From positions 1-64,000 of the forward strand of contig NZ_FLSP01000012.1 in NCBI RefSeq assembly GCF_900091315.1: a DNA stretch of 64,000 nt, written 5' to 3'. This DNA comes from Streptomyces sp. DI166 (GTDB lineage: Bacteria; Actinomycetota; Actinomycetes; Streptomycetales; Streptomycetaceae). Position 1 is the stretch's first letter. Every line of letters begins with the position of its first letter. Below, in pieces: positions 47,807 to 56,149 of the stretch. The notes under the pieces were generated by a model that worked only from the letters and a program-made list of their open reading frames with translations, was not told the DNA's origin and searched no databases. The position numbers were made by a program, and so were the translations under genes.

Positions 47807-48838
47807 ATGGAAACGTCGGTCATCTTCCCCGTCATGCCCAAGGACCCCACGGACGCGGTTCCGTTCGCGGAACTCGTCGCGGGAGGGGACTTCGCGCGGC
47901 TGTGGCAGGGCCAGTCCCTCGCCATCGAATCCCATCAGATGTTCGCCTACCTCGCGGGCATGGGATTCCGGTTCCCGGTCGGTACTTCCGTGACCCTGAT
48001 GCCGCTGCGCCACCCGATGGAGGCGGCGGCACACGCCCGCTCCCTCGCCCGTCTGACCGGCAGGCGGATGACGCTCGGAATCGGACCCGGATCACCCGAC
48101 TTCGTGGCAGGTCTGCGCGGTGAGCCCTACGAGAGCCCGAGAGCCGCGTGCGCCGACTATCTGCGGCAACTGCGCGGATTTCTCGGTGGGCGGAGGACGG
48201 ACGGTGAGCGGAGAGCGGACGATGAGCGCCGGGCGGACGGTGAGCGTCGCGAGGAAGTGTCCGGGCACGGCAGCCGACAATCCGGGCTGCCCGATCTCGG
48301 CCATCCCGGTGTGGAGATCGGCCTGGGAGTCCTGCGCCCGGCGCTCGCCCGGGTGGCCGGTGAGCTGGCCGACGCGGCGATCACCTGGATGACACCGCCC
48401 GCGTATCTCGCGCGAGACGTCGTGCCGGCGCTGCACCGGGGTGCCCGAGCGGCGGGCCGCCCCGTGCCGCGCCTGGTCACCGTCGTCCATGTCGCCGTCG
48501 CGCGCGGGGGGCGTGATCCGCGCCAGCTCGCCTTCACGGCCGCCCGCGCACACCTCGGCGCACCGCACTACACGGACATGCTGAAACGCGCGGGGCTGCG
48601 GGTGCACCCGTCACAGCCCTATCTCAACGCGCGCGCCCTGGTCGACTCGGGAACATTCGTCTACGGAACCGCGCGGGAAGTGGCCGCCGCACTGAGCGAA
48701 TACGGCCGCGCCGGCGTGGACGAGGTGGTCCTCAACCCGGCGGGTGTGGGTCTGGCACACGGCTGGAATGCCGCTGTGGAGGACCTCGCGGAACTCTCGG
48801 CGGAAATCAGCCTCGCGCAAACGGACTTGATCGCGTGA
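47807..48838 (+). CDS. LLM-class (F420-type) oxidoreductase of the lanthipeptide cluster
   Basis: 343 aa, luciferase-like (beta/alpha)8 barrel: FRFPVGTSVTLMPLRHP, GRRMTLGIGPGSPDFV and a C-terminal DEVVLNPAGVG. Such enzymes use F420H2 or flavin. In lanthipeptide pathways members termed LanJC reduce dehydroalanine/dehydrobutyrine to D-amino acids (LxmJ of lexapeptide is the precedent), so this is the likely role; the core has more Ser/Thr than can pair with Cys in close rings. Residues 131-148 are three 6-residue repeats (ADGERR type) from 18-bp units at 48197-48250, in a loop between barrel elements. Confidence 0.85.
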   Translation: METSVIFPVMPKDPTDAVPFAELVAGGDFARLWQGQSLAIESHQMFAYLAGMGFRFPVGTSVTLMPLRHPMEAAAHARSLARLTGRRMTLGIGPGSPDFVAGLRGEPYESPRAACADYLRQLRGFLGGRRTDGERRADDERRADGERREEVSGHGSRQSGLPDLGHPGVEIGLGVLRPALARVAGELADAAITWMTPPAYLARDVVPALHRGARAAGRPVPRLVTVVHVAVARGGRDPRQLAFTAARAHLGAPHYTDMLKRAGLRVHPSQPYLNARALVDSGTFVYGTAREVAAALSEYGRAGVDEVVLNPAGVGLAHGWNAAVEDLAELSAEISLAQTDLIA

Positions 48839-48883
48839 AAGCTAGGCTCGCCGTGCCGAGAGCCGACGCGGAAGGAACGAACG

Positions 48884-50158
48884 ATGACCGAGGAAGTGCA
48901 GCAGTGGCTGAAGGGGAACGCACTGCCGTTGCGGGACCTGCACGCCGAGGCATCAAAGCCGGATCACGGCGACCTGGAGCCGTTGCGAAAGACCTTGAAC
49001 GACGTACGAGTTCTGGGGATGGGTGAGGCGACGCACGGGACCGCGGAATTCTTCCGGCTCAAGCATCGATTACTGCGGTTCCTCGTCGAGGAAATGGGGT
49101 GCACCGCCCTGGCGTTGGAGGCCAGCGCCTCGGCCGCGCGGGCCGTCGACGACTACGTCCTGCACGGCACCGGTGACGCCGCCGGCGCACTCGCCGGCCT
49201 GGGCTTCTGGACCTGGCGGACCCGCGAGATGCTCGATGTCGTCGAGTGGATGCGGGAGCACAACCGGACCGTTCCGGGCGAGCGCGCCGTGCGTTTCGTC
49301 GGCATCGACCCACAGCGCTGCGGTGCCTCCCTGACCGCCCTCGACGCCGCACTGCGCACACTGGCGCCGGAACGGGCGGACCTCACCGGCAGCCTCACCG
49401 GCGGTCTCCTCGGCACCCTGGCCGACGCCAAGCCGGGCTCCCTCACCGTCCAGGGACGGCAGATCCTCGCCGAGGCGCGCGAACTCGTGCGCTTCCTCGA
49501 AGAGGGCGGGGCCGGACTCGCCGTACGCGCCGGAGCCGAAGCGGTCGACGACGCGCTCGCCCACGCACGCAGGATCGTGGCAGCGGCCGACGTGGCCTCG
49601 CGGCCGCTGCGCGGTGACGGCGACGGCGACGGCGAGGAACCGGGCGCGCTGGCGGTCCGGGACCGGTACATGGCGCAGGAAGTGATCTCCCTGGAGGAGC
49701 GGTCGCCCGGCAGGGTGGCCGTATGGGCCCACAACGGCCATGTCACGGCCGGTTGCTACGCGGGAGACGTACCCGCGATGGGGCAGCACCTCAGAAGCCA
49801 CTACGGGGAGCGCTACTACGCCCTCGGTCTGCTCTTCGGCGAGGGCGCCTTCCGCGCCCGCCCGGGTAACTCCGCGACGCGCACGCCCAGGAAACACAGC
49901 ATCGGTTCGGCGGGCCCGCGGTCGGTCGAGGGCAGGCTCGCCTCGGTCACACCGGAGGATCACATCTTCGACCTGCGCGGCGGCCGGGCACGTCCCGCCG
50001 TCGCCGAGTGGCTGGAGGACCGCCAGTTCGTACGGTCCTTCGGCGCCTCGGTGCCGCGCGTGACCTACCGCTTCCACCTGACTCCGACGGTCCTCGCCCG
50101 GGAGTACGACGGGCTGGGGTACGTAGCCCGCTCGACGCCTTCGACACCGCTGCGCTGA
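48884..50158 (+). CDS. Erythromycin-esterase-like hydrolase
   Basis: 424 aa, EreA/EreB family: GMGEATHGTAEFFRLKH (catalytic His region) at about residues 46-62, ALEASASAARAVDDYV, VRFVGIDPQRCG, and AVWAHNGHVT near 285. Family members hydrolyse the macrolactone of erythromycin, but most homologs have unknown substrates. It lies 45 bp after the LLM gene on the same strand, which suggests a place in the lanthipeptide pathway, for example acting on an aspartimide, ester or leader, or self-protection. Codon 63 is TTA (49070-49072), as in the upstream RiPP genes. Its own ribosome-binding site (GGAAGGA) and the spacing allow separate expression. Confidence 0.8.
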   Translation: MTEEVQQWLKGNALPLRDLHAEASKPDHGDLEPLRKTLNDVRVLGMGEATHGTAEFFRLKHRLLRFLVEEMGCTALALEASASAARAVDDYVLHGTGDAAGALAGLGFWTWRTREMLDVVEWMREHNRTVPGERAVRFVGIDPQRCGASLTALDAALRTLAPERADLTGSLTGGLLGTLADAKPGSLTVQGRQILAEARELVRFLEEGGAGLAVRAGAEAVDDALAHARRIVAAADVASRPLRGDGDGDGEEPGALAVRDRYMAQEVISLEERSPGRVAVWAHNGHVTAGCYAGDVPAMGQHLRSHYGERYYALGLLFGEGAFRARPGNSATRTPRKHSIGSAGPRSVEGRLASVTPEDHIFDLRGGRARPAVAEWLEDRQFVRSFGASVPRVTYRFHLTPTVLAREYDGLGYVARSTPSTPLR

Positions 50159-50237
50159 GACGTCGGCACCCGACGCGCGTTCACGACCAGCGAGGTGACA
50201 GAGGCGGAGCGCGCGATCGGCAGTGCAGCGGAACCGC

Positions 50238-51290
50238 TCAGCCTTCCCAGTCCTCGTCCTCGCCGTCGTACGTGTCACTCCAGCCCTCGACGTCCGCCAG
50301 TGCGCTGCGTGCCAGCTCGGCGTAGTGCGCCGGGCACTCCCGCAGCTCGCGGGCCGAGAGTTCGGCGGGTACGGGGGTGTCCGGGTGTTCCCCGGGCGCG
50401 TACAGGTGGACCACCGCGCGGTACCGGGACTCCGTGGCGGTCCCGGCGGCGGACCAGGGGTGACGGGAGTGCTCGCAGGAGACGTCCAGGTCAACGGTGT
50501 CGAGGGCCGCGGTCAGATCGCGGGTGTACGAGGGCGGCAGCGGCGCGTGCGTCTGGTCGATGCCCATCCACATGCACAGGAACAGGCCGAGCCGTTCCTC
50601 GTCCCGCACCTGCCCGGACAGCCAGCGGCGGGCGGACCACAAGGCGACTGGGCCGGTGTTGTGCTCCCAGGTACGCCGGATCGACTCCTGCATGGCGACG
50701 ACGTCGATGCCGCCGCCGTCGCGGATGAACTGCGCGTCGAGGTGGGAGACGTCGATGTGACCGAAGACCTCCTCGTGCGCCTCGCGTATGTAGTCGGCGG
50801 CCTGGTCGGCGAGGCCGGCGAGGAACCCGTCGCAGTCGAACGCGGCCAGTCCCTCGTCATGGAGACCGTACTCCTCGGCGAATACGGCGCGGCCGGCCTC
50901 GGTCAGCATGCTCACCCCTGCCTCGGCACCGTACTCCGAGTCCAGGTCCTCAGGGTGGGCTCCGGCCGGGCAGACACAGGACGCCGGGTCGAGCGTGGCG
51001 CGGAACCCGTCCAGGGCCTCCGTGTACGTCTCGAACAGCGACTTGCTGAAGACGCGTGCCGAGACGTACGCGCAGGTGGCATACAACAGGATCGTGTACC
51101 CGGTCAGCTCCCGGCGTCCTTCCGGGGTCCCGACGCGGTCGAGCGCGTCCGTCGCGTCACCGGCCAGGACGGAGAGGGTCAGTTCCGGGTCCCCATTGGG
51201 GTAGTCGTTGATGATCCCGCAAAGGTCGGAGATCAGTTGGCTGTGGTCGGCGGGCAGGGTGGGCGTCACATCAGTCACATCCGTAACCAA
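50238..51290 (-). CDS. Conserved hypothetical protein, acidic
   Basis: 350 aa, acidic, no membrane segment or signal peptide. Two Cys-containing spots (PASCVCPAGAHPEDLDSEYG and a later CEHSRHPW) could bind metal. A His/Asp-rich central part (FGHIDVSHLDAQF, GIDVVAMQESIRRTWEHN) precedes an acidic end (YDGEDEDWEG). I do not recognise the family. It is convergent with the esterase gene and alone on its strand, so probably not part of the lanthipeptide operon. Confidence 0.65.
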   Translation of the reverse strand: MVTDVTDVTPTLPADHSQLISDLCGIINDYPNGDPELTLSVLAGDATDALDRVGTPEGRRELTGYTILLYATCAYVSARVFSKSLFETYTEALDGFRATLDPASCVCPAGAHPEDLDSEYGAEAGVSMLTEAGRAVFAEEYGLHDEGLAAFDCDGFLAGLADQAADYIREAHEEVFGHIDVSHLDAQFIRDGGGIDVVAMQESIRRTWEHNTGPVALWSARRWLSGQVRDEERLGLFLCMWMGIDQTHAPLPPSYTRDLTAALDTVDLDVSCEHSRHPWSAAGTATESRYRAVVHLYAPGEHPDTPVPAELSARELRECPAHYAELARSALADVEGWSDTYDGEDEDWEG

Positions 51291-51429
51291 CGCGGGGGTG
51301 TACGGGCCGGTTCCCCCGCGTGGCGGCCCCCTTTCCGGTGGAGATCGACCGCTGACAGGTCTGCCCCATGCGCCGGGTCAGGCGGCTCACGGGGCGGCTC
51401 TGACCAGGGGGACTGCACCGCGCAGCACG

Positions 51430-51945
51430 TCAAGGCGCGGGCCGATACCCCGCACCAGGGCGCTGCCTCTTCGCCCTCGCCACTGCTTGATGCAGCAATT
51501 CCTTGAACCGGCCGCCGGCTTCGTCCGCCCCGAGCCCCACGTACAGCGACGCTGTTTCGGACATCCCCGACCAACGGCCCAGCACTGTTACGCCGCCGTC
51601 CACGACGCCGTACTGATCAGCGTCGGTGACTGTCACGTCGGCCAACTCCACGGCGTGGGCTGTAGTCGTCCCACTGCGCAGATCGGTCACAGCGATCAGC
51701 AGATGACGGGGTAGCAGCACGCCGGCGGACAACGTCTGATGTCGCAGTCCACGGCCCATCACATGCGTCAGGAGACCGGGGCGACGGCGGGGGACGCTGT
51801 GGGTCTCCACACAGGCGATCAATGTCTCCAGTGCCTCATCCAAGTGCTCGACCTCGGCCGCAGCCAGCACCGCCGCGCGCAGCCGGGAATCAAGCGCCTC
51901 GATCGAGCACAGCCGGCTTGTACGGCGGTACAACTCATAAGGCAT
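51430..51945 (-). CDS. Hypothetical protein
   Basis: 171 aa. The N-terminus is helical (SRLRAAVLAAAEVEHLDEALETLIACVE). The rest is predicted beta-rich with AVTDLRSGTTTAHAVELADVTVTDADQYG and SASLYVGLG-like strands (ETASLYVGLGADEAGGRF), recalling a small PH-like or bacterial regulatory fold, but no family is recognised. Alone, with 139 bp before the next gene on that strand. Confidence 0.55.
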   Translation of the reverse strand: MPYELYRRTSRLCSIEALDSRLRAAVLAAAEVEHLDEALETLIACVETHSVPRRRPGLLTHVMGRGLRHQTLSAGVLLPRHLLIAVTDLRSGTTTAHAVELADVTVTDADQYGVVDGGVTVLGRWSGMSETASLYVGLGADEAGGRFKELLHQAVARAKRQRPGAGYRPAP

Positions 51946-52048
51946 GAGCTGACCGTAACCCTGAAAGGCTCGTCACAAGTACACAAGCAGTCGGTCGCGC
52001 TGCCCTGCGCCTCACGCCGAGCAGTCCGGTTATCCGAGAATGTCGTAG

Positions 52049-52270
52049 TCCGCCCTCCCCGAACTGACCCCCGCGGAACGGGAAGTGGTGAACCTCGCCG
52101 CCACCCCGGACGAACCTTCCAACCAGGACATCGCCACCGTCCTGCACATCACGAAGAAGACCGTGGCCAATCGCATCCTGCAAGCGGAGGAGCAACTCAT
52201 GGCCACGGACCGCAAGGACCTCATCGCCATGGCAGGCGCCGCCGGATTGGGCACCGAGGCCGAGCACTGA
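52049..52270 (+). pseudogene. LuxR-type HTH remnant without start codon
   Basis: The frame opens after a stop at 52046-52048 and reads straight into a LuxR DNA-binding domain (ELTPAEREVVNLAATPDEPS, then NQDIATVLHITKKTVANRIL). The first usable start, GTG 52085, falls inside the HTH after its first helix has begun, so a protein from there would lack part of the domain. The sensor or receiver part expected upstream is absent. It is most simply the 3' remnant of a LuxR-family regulator. A functional 61-aa peptide is less likely. Confidence 0.6.
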
Positions 52271-52303
52271 AGCACGGAAGAAGCGCGCTTCTGTGGAAGG
52301 CAG

Positions 52304-55300
52304 TCACGCCTGTCCGGAGCCCAGGGCCGTTTTCGCGTCGTGGCCGCCCCAGCTGTCGGGGGTGCGCCACAGGACCTGTACCCCGAAGGCACCGAACACG
52401 GTGTCGGCCGACCAGTCCTCGGTGGGCGGTTCGGAGAGGACCAGGTAGAGGCGGTCGGCGGGAGTGGGCAGGGTGTGGTTGATCTCCAGGAGGCGGGTGG
52501 CTCCCTCGCGGAGGTCGGCGTAAGTGGAGCGGCCGGCGCCGAGGACCTCGTAGAGGAAGTGACCGTCGGCTGCGGTTCGGCTGACGTCGATGATCGGGGA
52601 GTCGGTGGGCTGCAGGTCCTCCCAGAGCAGGGCGGCCTTGAGAGCATGCCGCACCGCTTCGTGCTTTCTGCACGTGCGGTCGGCGGTCGCCGCGCTCTCC
52701 AGCGAGTGCAGCAGACCCTGCGTCGGCGCGGGGGTGACGGGCAGGGCTTCGGCAGGGGTCACGGGTTCGGATTCCTTCTGCTGGGGCTGATGGTCGGGCG
52801 TGGCGGGTGCGGGGTCGGGTTCGGGTTCCGGGTCGCCCGTGGGGAGTCGGTGCTGGAGTGTTTCCCGCGCTTCACGCAGGGCCTCGGGCCAGCCCGTCCG
52901 CGCCAGTTCCGTCCGGAGGCGGTTTGCGTCCAGGTTGCCGTCCTTGAGCGTGCGGTTGGTGTGGGCCGCCAGGTCGCGCAGGAGGGTGAGGCGGTGTTTG
53001 TCCGGGGAGCCGAGTACGCGGCGTACGTCCACCCAGTCCGCCTGGTCGCGGCGGAGGACGCGGTTGGCCATGCCCTTGAGTTCGGACAGGCGGTCACGTG
53101 CTTTGTCCGGAACGGTTCCGTCAGCGTTGGTCAGTTCGTCGAGGACGCTGAGGGCCGCCAGGTAGCGTTCCGCCATTCTCGGCGAGATGGGCTGGCGGCC
53201 GCGCTGGTCCGCGGTGAGCAGGCAGTGGTTCGTCTCGTTGGCGAACACCCAGCAGTCCAGTTCGTCGCCCGGGCGCGGGGGCACCGAGCCGTGGCGGACG
53301 GTCAGGAGCAGGGGGACGTCGATCCTTGGAGACAGGGCCTTGGCCTTGTAGCGGCCACCGGGTGCGCGGTCCGTCACCCGGACTCGTACGTCGGTGCCGA
53401 TATCGGGGATGTCGCCGTCCGCCATGCCCGGTTCGCCTTCGGTGGGTGCTGGTTCGGTGCCGCCGTCGTCGGTGTTCGTGAGTGCCTCCGGGAGCGGGGA
53501 GGTGTGCAGGACGGTCAGGCTTTGCGTGCTGCGGGTGAGCGCTACGTACAGCTGACGCAGTCCGGCCGGGCCCCGGTCGGCGATGGTGGCGGGTTCGACG
53601 ACGAGGACGTGGTCGTACTCCATGCCCTTGGCCTGGGCGGCGGCCAGTACGGACACCGCCTCGCGCTCCTGCTCGGTGATGCCGTCGGCCAGGTCCAGGT
53701 GGTGACTGATCTCGTCGATCCAGCCGGAGTCGTCGGGGACGACGACCGCCACGGAGCGCAGGGTCTGTCCGTCGCTGGTGCCGATGAGGCGGGTGGCTTC
53801 CGCCACGGTGTCGTCGAGGAGCTTCCACGGCTCCGTCGCGACCGTCCGTACGGCGTCCTCGCCCACCGCGCGCACGGCCTGCGGGTAGGGCAGCGTGGGG
53901 GCGACGGTACGGGCCAAGGGGGCGACGAACTCCATGATTTCGGCGGGCACGCGGTAACTGGTGTTCAGTTCGGCCACGCGCCAGTCGCCGTGGTCGGACA
54001 GGAGGGTGCCGAGGCGGTCCCAGTCGGTGTGGGTGTGGGGGCCGGTGGCCTGGGCGAGGTCGCCGAGGACGGTCATGGAGCCCTGCGCGGCGCAGCGCCT
54101 GCGCAGGGAGCGGGCCTGCATGGGGGTGAGGTCCTGCGCCTCGTCGATCACGATGTGCCCGTACCGCTGCGGGGTCTCCCCCGTGATGAGGTAGCGCAGT
54201 TCTTCGAGGCAGACCCGGTCGTCGAGCGTCCAGGGATCGGCGTCGGCCGTGTCGGCCCGAGGGCGGCGCAGCGCGGCCTGTTCCGAGGCGTCGAGGATGC
54301 CTTCGGCGCAGGTGCGCAGGAGGTCTTCGGAGTCGTAGAGAGTGCGGAGGGCTTCCCGGGCGCCGGGGGAGGGCCAGACGCGTTCGATGAGGCGTTCGAC
54401 CTGACGGTTGCGTTCCAGGTCGCGGCGGATCGTGGCATCGCGGCTGCGGCGCGGGGCGACGGTGACGAGTTCCCGCAGCAGGCGGTCGACGAGCAGTCCG
54501 CGGAAGCGGTCGCGGCGCTCACGGTAGGAGCCGTCGCCCCGGCGCACGTCTTCGAGGAGCGACAGCATGTCGGCGCGCGGGACGCGCAGGGTCGTGCTGC
54601 CGACGGTGACGGTGAGCTCGGGCTCGGCCCCTTCGTAGGTGGCGGTGGTGGTGAAGTCGTCGACTGCCTCGGGGCGGCACTCGATCTCGACGCGCCGCCG
54701 CAGTACGGCCGCCATGCGTTCGTCGGACTTCACCCTGCGCGCCGCGGGGGTGTCGGTGCCGAGGATGTCGCCGTCCCACAGGCGTGTCACCTGCACGGCG
54801 TTGACGTTCCGGGTGCCGAGTGTGGGCAGCACCTGGCTGACGTACTCCAGGAACCGCTGATGAGGGCCGACGACGAGGATGTCCTGGGCTTTGAAGTGCT
54901 CGTTGTTGACGAGCCAGGTCACGCGGTGCAGGCCGACCGCCGACTTGCCGGTGCCCGGGCCGCCCTGGATGACGAGGATGTCGGAGGGCGAGCCGGTGAC
55001 CAGGGCCATCTGGTCGCGGCGGATGGTCTCGACGATGTCCCGCATGGTGCCGCGGCGGGAGCGCTGCAGCTCGCGCAGGAGGAAGTCGTCGGGCTGCGGC
55101 GGCTTCTGGCGCTGGAGGCGGGCGATGTCGGCGGGCGTGGGGACGGGCCGGCTCGGTGCTCCCTCCTGCTGCGTGACGGCGGGGGCCGGTTCCGCGGGAC
55201 GGGCGTCGTCCGCCGCCGGTCGTGGCTGTGGTACGGGGGCGGCCGTGATCTCGTCGAAGTAGTCCTCGACGACCCGCTGCGCACAGCGCAGTTGCCGCCG

Positions 55301-55687
55301 CAGAAGCACCTCGCCCGGGGAGTCCGGCAGCGCGTCGAGCCATTTCCGCGCAAGCGGGTTGGTCCACTCCACGACGACGGTGTCGCGGGTCCGAACGTCG
55401 GAAACGGGGCGCCGGCCGATGTACCAGGTCTCGGGTTCCCCGCCTGGGCCGTCCCGCACGTCCACGCGGCTGATGACCAGCGACTCGTTGCCGAGTCCGC
55501 CGTATGCCGCGGCCCGCTCCTCGGCCTCGATCCGGTTGGCGACGCTGTCCTTGCCGCTGGCGGAGGCCATGGCGACCGAGCCTCCGGTCATCTCGTCCAG
55601 CCGCGCGGCATAGCAGTCGTAGGCGTGGTCCACCGCCTTCTGCTCGGCGGCGATGATCTCGTCGCGCGTGGTGGCGCCCATGTACAT
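52304..55687 (-). CDS. HelD-like superfamily 1 helicase with long C-terminal extension
   Basis: 1127 aa from ATG 55687 (ATG 55681 also possible). The N-terminus has the coiled coil and RRPVSDVRTRDTVVVEW block of HelD/HelR proteins, which bind RNA polymerase and recycle it from DNA. Walker A GGPGTGKSAVG near 240, Walker B IVIDEAQDLTP near 510, and motif VI VALTRSTQSLTVLHT near 718. HelD proteins are usually ~700-780 aa. Here ~350 further residues follow: a beta domain (VPLLLTVRHGSVPPRPGDEL), helices, and a terminal block (IIDVSRTAADGHFLYEVLG) that recalls a nuclease-like D...ExV core, a tentative reading. Resistance to rifampicin-like drugs is known for HelR. The extension and neighbours also allow a defence role. 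Confidence 0.85.
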   Translation of the reverse strand: MYMGATTRDEIIAAEQKAVDHAYDCYAARLDEMTGGSVAMASASGKDSVANRIEAEERAAAYGGLGNESLVISRVDVRDGPGGEPETWYIGRRPVSDVRTRDTVVVEWTNPLARKWLDALPDSPGEVLLRRQLRCAQRVVEDYFDEITAAPVPQPRPAADDARPAEPAPAVTQQEGAPSRPVPTPADIARLQRQKPPQPDDFLLRELQRSRRGTMRDIVETIRRDQMALVTGSPSDILVIQGGPGTGKSAVGLHRVTWLVNNEHFKAQDILVVGPHQRFLEYVSQVLPTLGTRNVNAVQVTRLWDGDILGTDTPAARRVKSDERMAAVLRRRVEIECRPEAVDDFTTTATYEGAEPELTVTVGSTTLRVPRADMLSLLEDVRRGDGSYRERRDRFRGLLVDRLLRELVTVAPRRSRDATIRRDLERNRQVERLIERVWPSPGAREALRTLYDSEDLLRTCAEGILDASEQAALRRPRADTADADPWTLDDRVCLEELRYLITGETPQRYGHIVIDEAQDLTPMQARSLRRRCAAQGSMTVLGDLAQATGPHTHTDWDRLGTLLSDHGDWRVAELNTSYRVPAEIMEFVAPLARTVAPTLPYPQAVRAVGEDAVRTVATEPWKLLDDTVAEATRLIGTSDGQTLRSVAVVVPDDSGWIDEISHHLDLADGITEQEREAVSVLAAAQAKGMEYDHVLVVEPATIADRGPAGLRQLYVALTRSTQSLTVLHTSPLPEALTNTDDGGTEPAPTEGEPGMADGDIPDIGTDVRVRVTDRAPGGRYKAKALSPRIDVPLLLTVRHGSVPPRPGDELDCWVFANETNHCLLTADQRGRQPISPRMAERYLAALSVLDELTNADGTVPDKARDRLSELKGMANRVLRRDQADWVDVRRVLGSPDKHRLTLLRDLAAHTNRTLKDGNLDANRLRTELARTGWPEALREARETLQHRLPTGDPEPEPDPAPATPDHQPQQKESEPVTPAEALPVTPAPTQGLLHSLESAATADRTCRKHEAVRHALKAALLWEDLQPTDSPIIDVSRTAADGHFLYEVLGAGRSTYADLREGATRLLEINHTLPTPADRLYLVLSEPPTEDWSADTVFGAFGVQVLWRTPDSWGGHDAKTALGSGQA

Positions 55688-55780
55688 GTCCCCTCCCCTT
55701 GCAGCAGCCCGAAGGACACTGCGACGGGCATACGCCCGACCCGTCGAAATAACTATCAGAGACCTGTTGGTGACAAACAG

Positions 55781-56149
55781 TCAGCTGGTCAGCGTCCCGA
55801 CCAGCTCGCCGACTTCCGTCCGCCAGGCGCGGACCTGGTCGTGCGTGGGGCCGATCTCGTACTGGTGGTAGTGGCATCCCAGGCAGAGGTGCGACCAGAC
55901 CGCGTGCGTGCGGCGAGCGGTCTCCGCCGCGGTGTAGCAGTGCAGGCACAGCAGCTTGGCCCGCATCGTGGTGCCGGCGAGCCCCGGCACCGCGGCGTCG
56001 AGCACGCGGTCGACGGAGAGTTCCAGGGCGAGCCGCAGGGCGAGGGAGGCGCCACGGTGCCGTCCAGCGGCCGTGGCGGCCGTGCGGGCGGCGAGCAGCT
56101 GATCCGCCGTCAGCAGCAGCTCCTCGACCGAGGCGGTGGGAGTACTCAT
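55781..56149 (-). CDS. Small Cys-rich protein coupled to the SMC-like ATPase
   Basis: 122 aa from ATG 56149, which shares one base with the ATPase stop (TGATG). A helical N-terminal half (ASVEELLLTADQLLAARTAA) is followed by CLHCYTAAETARRTHAVW and CLGCHYHQYEIGPT: two CxxC pairs plus His, a likely zinc ribbon. Coupling suggests it works with the ATPase. The family is not recognised. Confidence 0.7.
   Translation of the reverse strand: MSTPTASVEELLLTADQLLAARTAATAAGRHRGASLALRLALELSVDRVLDAAVPGLAGTTMRAKLLCLHCYTAAETARRTHAVWSHLCLGCHYHQYEIGPTHDQVRAWRTEVGELVGTLTS

Noticed and set aside
48884..50158. Macrolide resistance gene
   Set aside because: The EreA/EreB fold is clear, but most relatives have unknown substrates and this one sits behind a lanthipeptide operon; calling resistance would go beyond the sequence.
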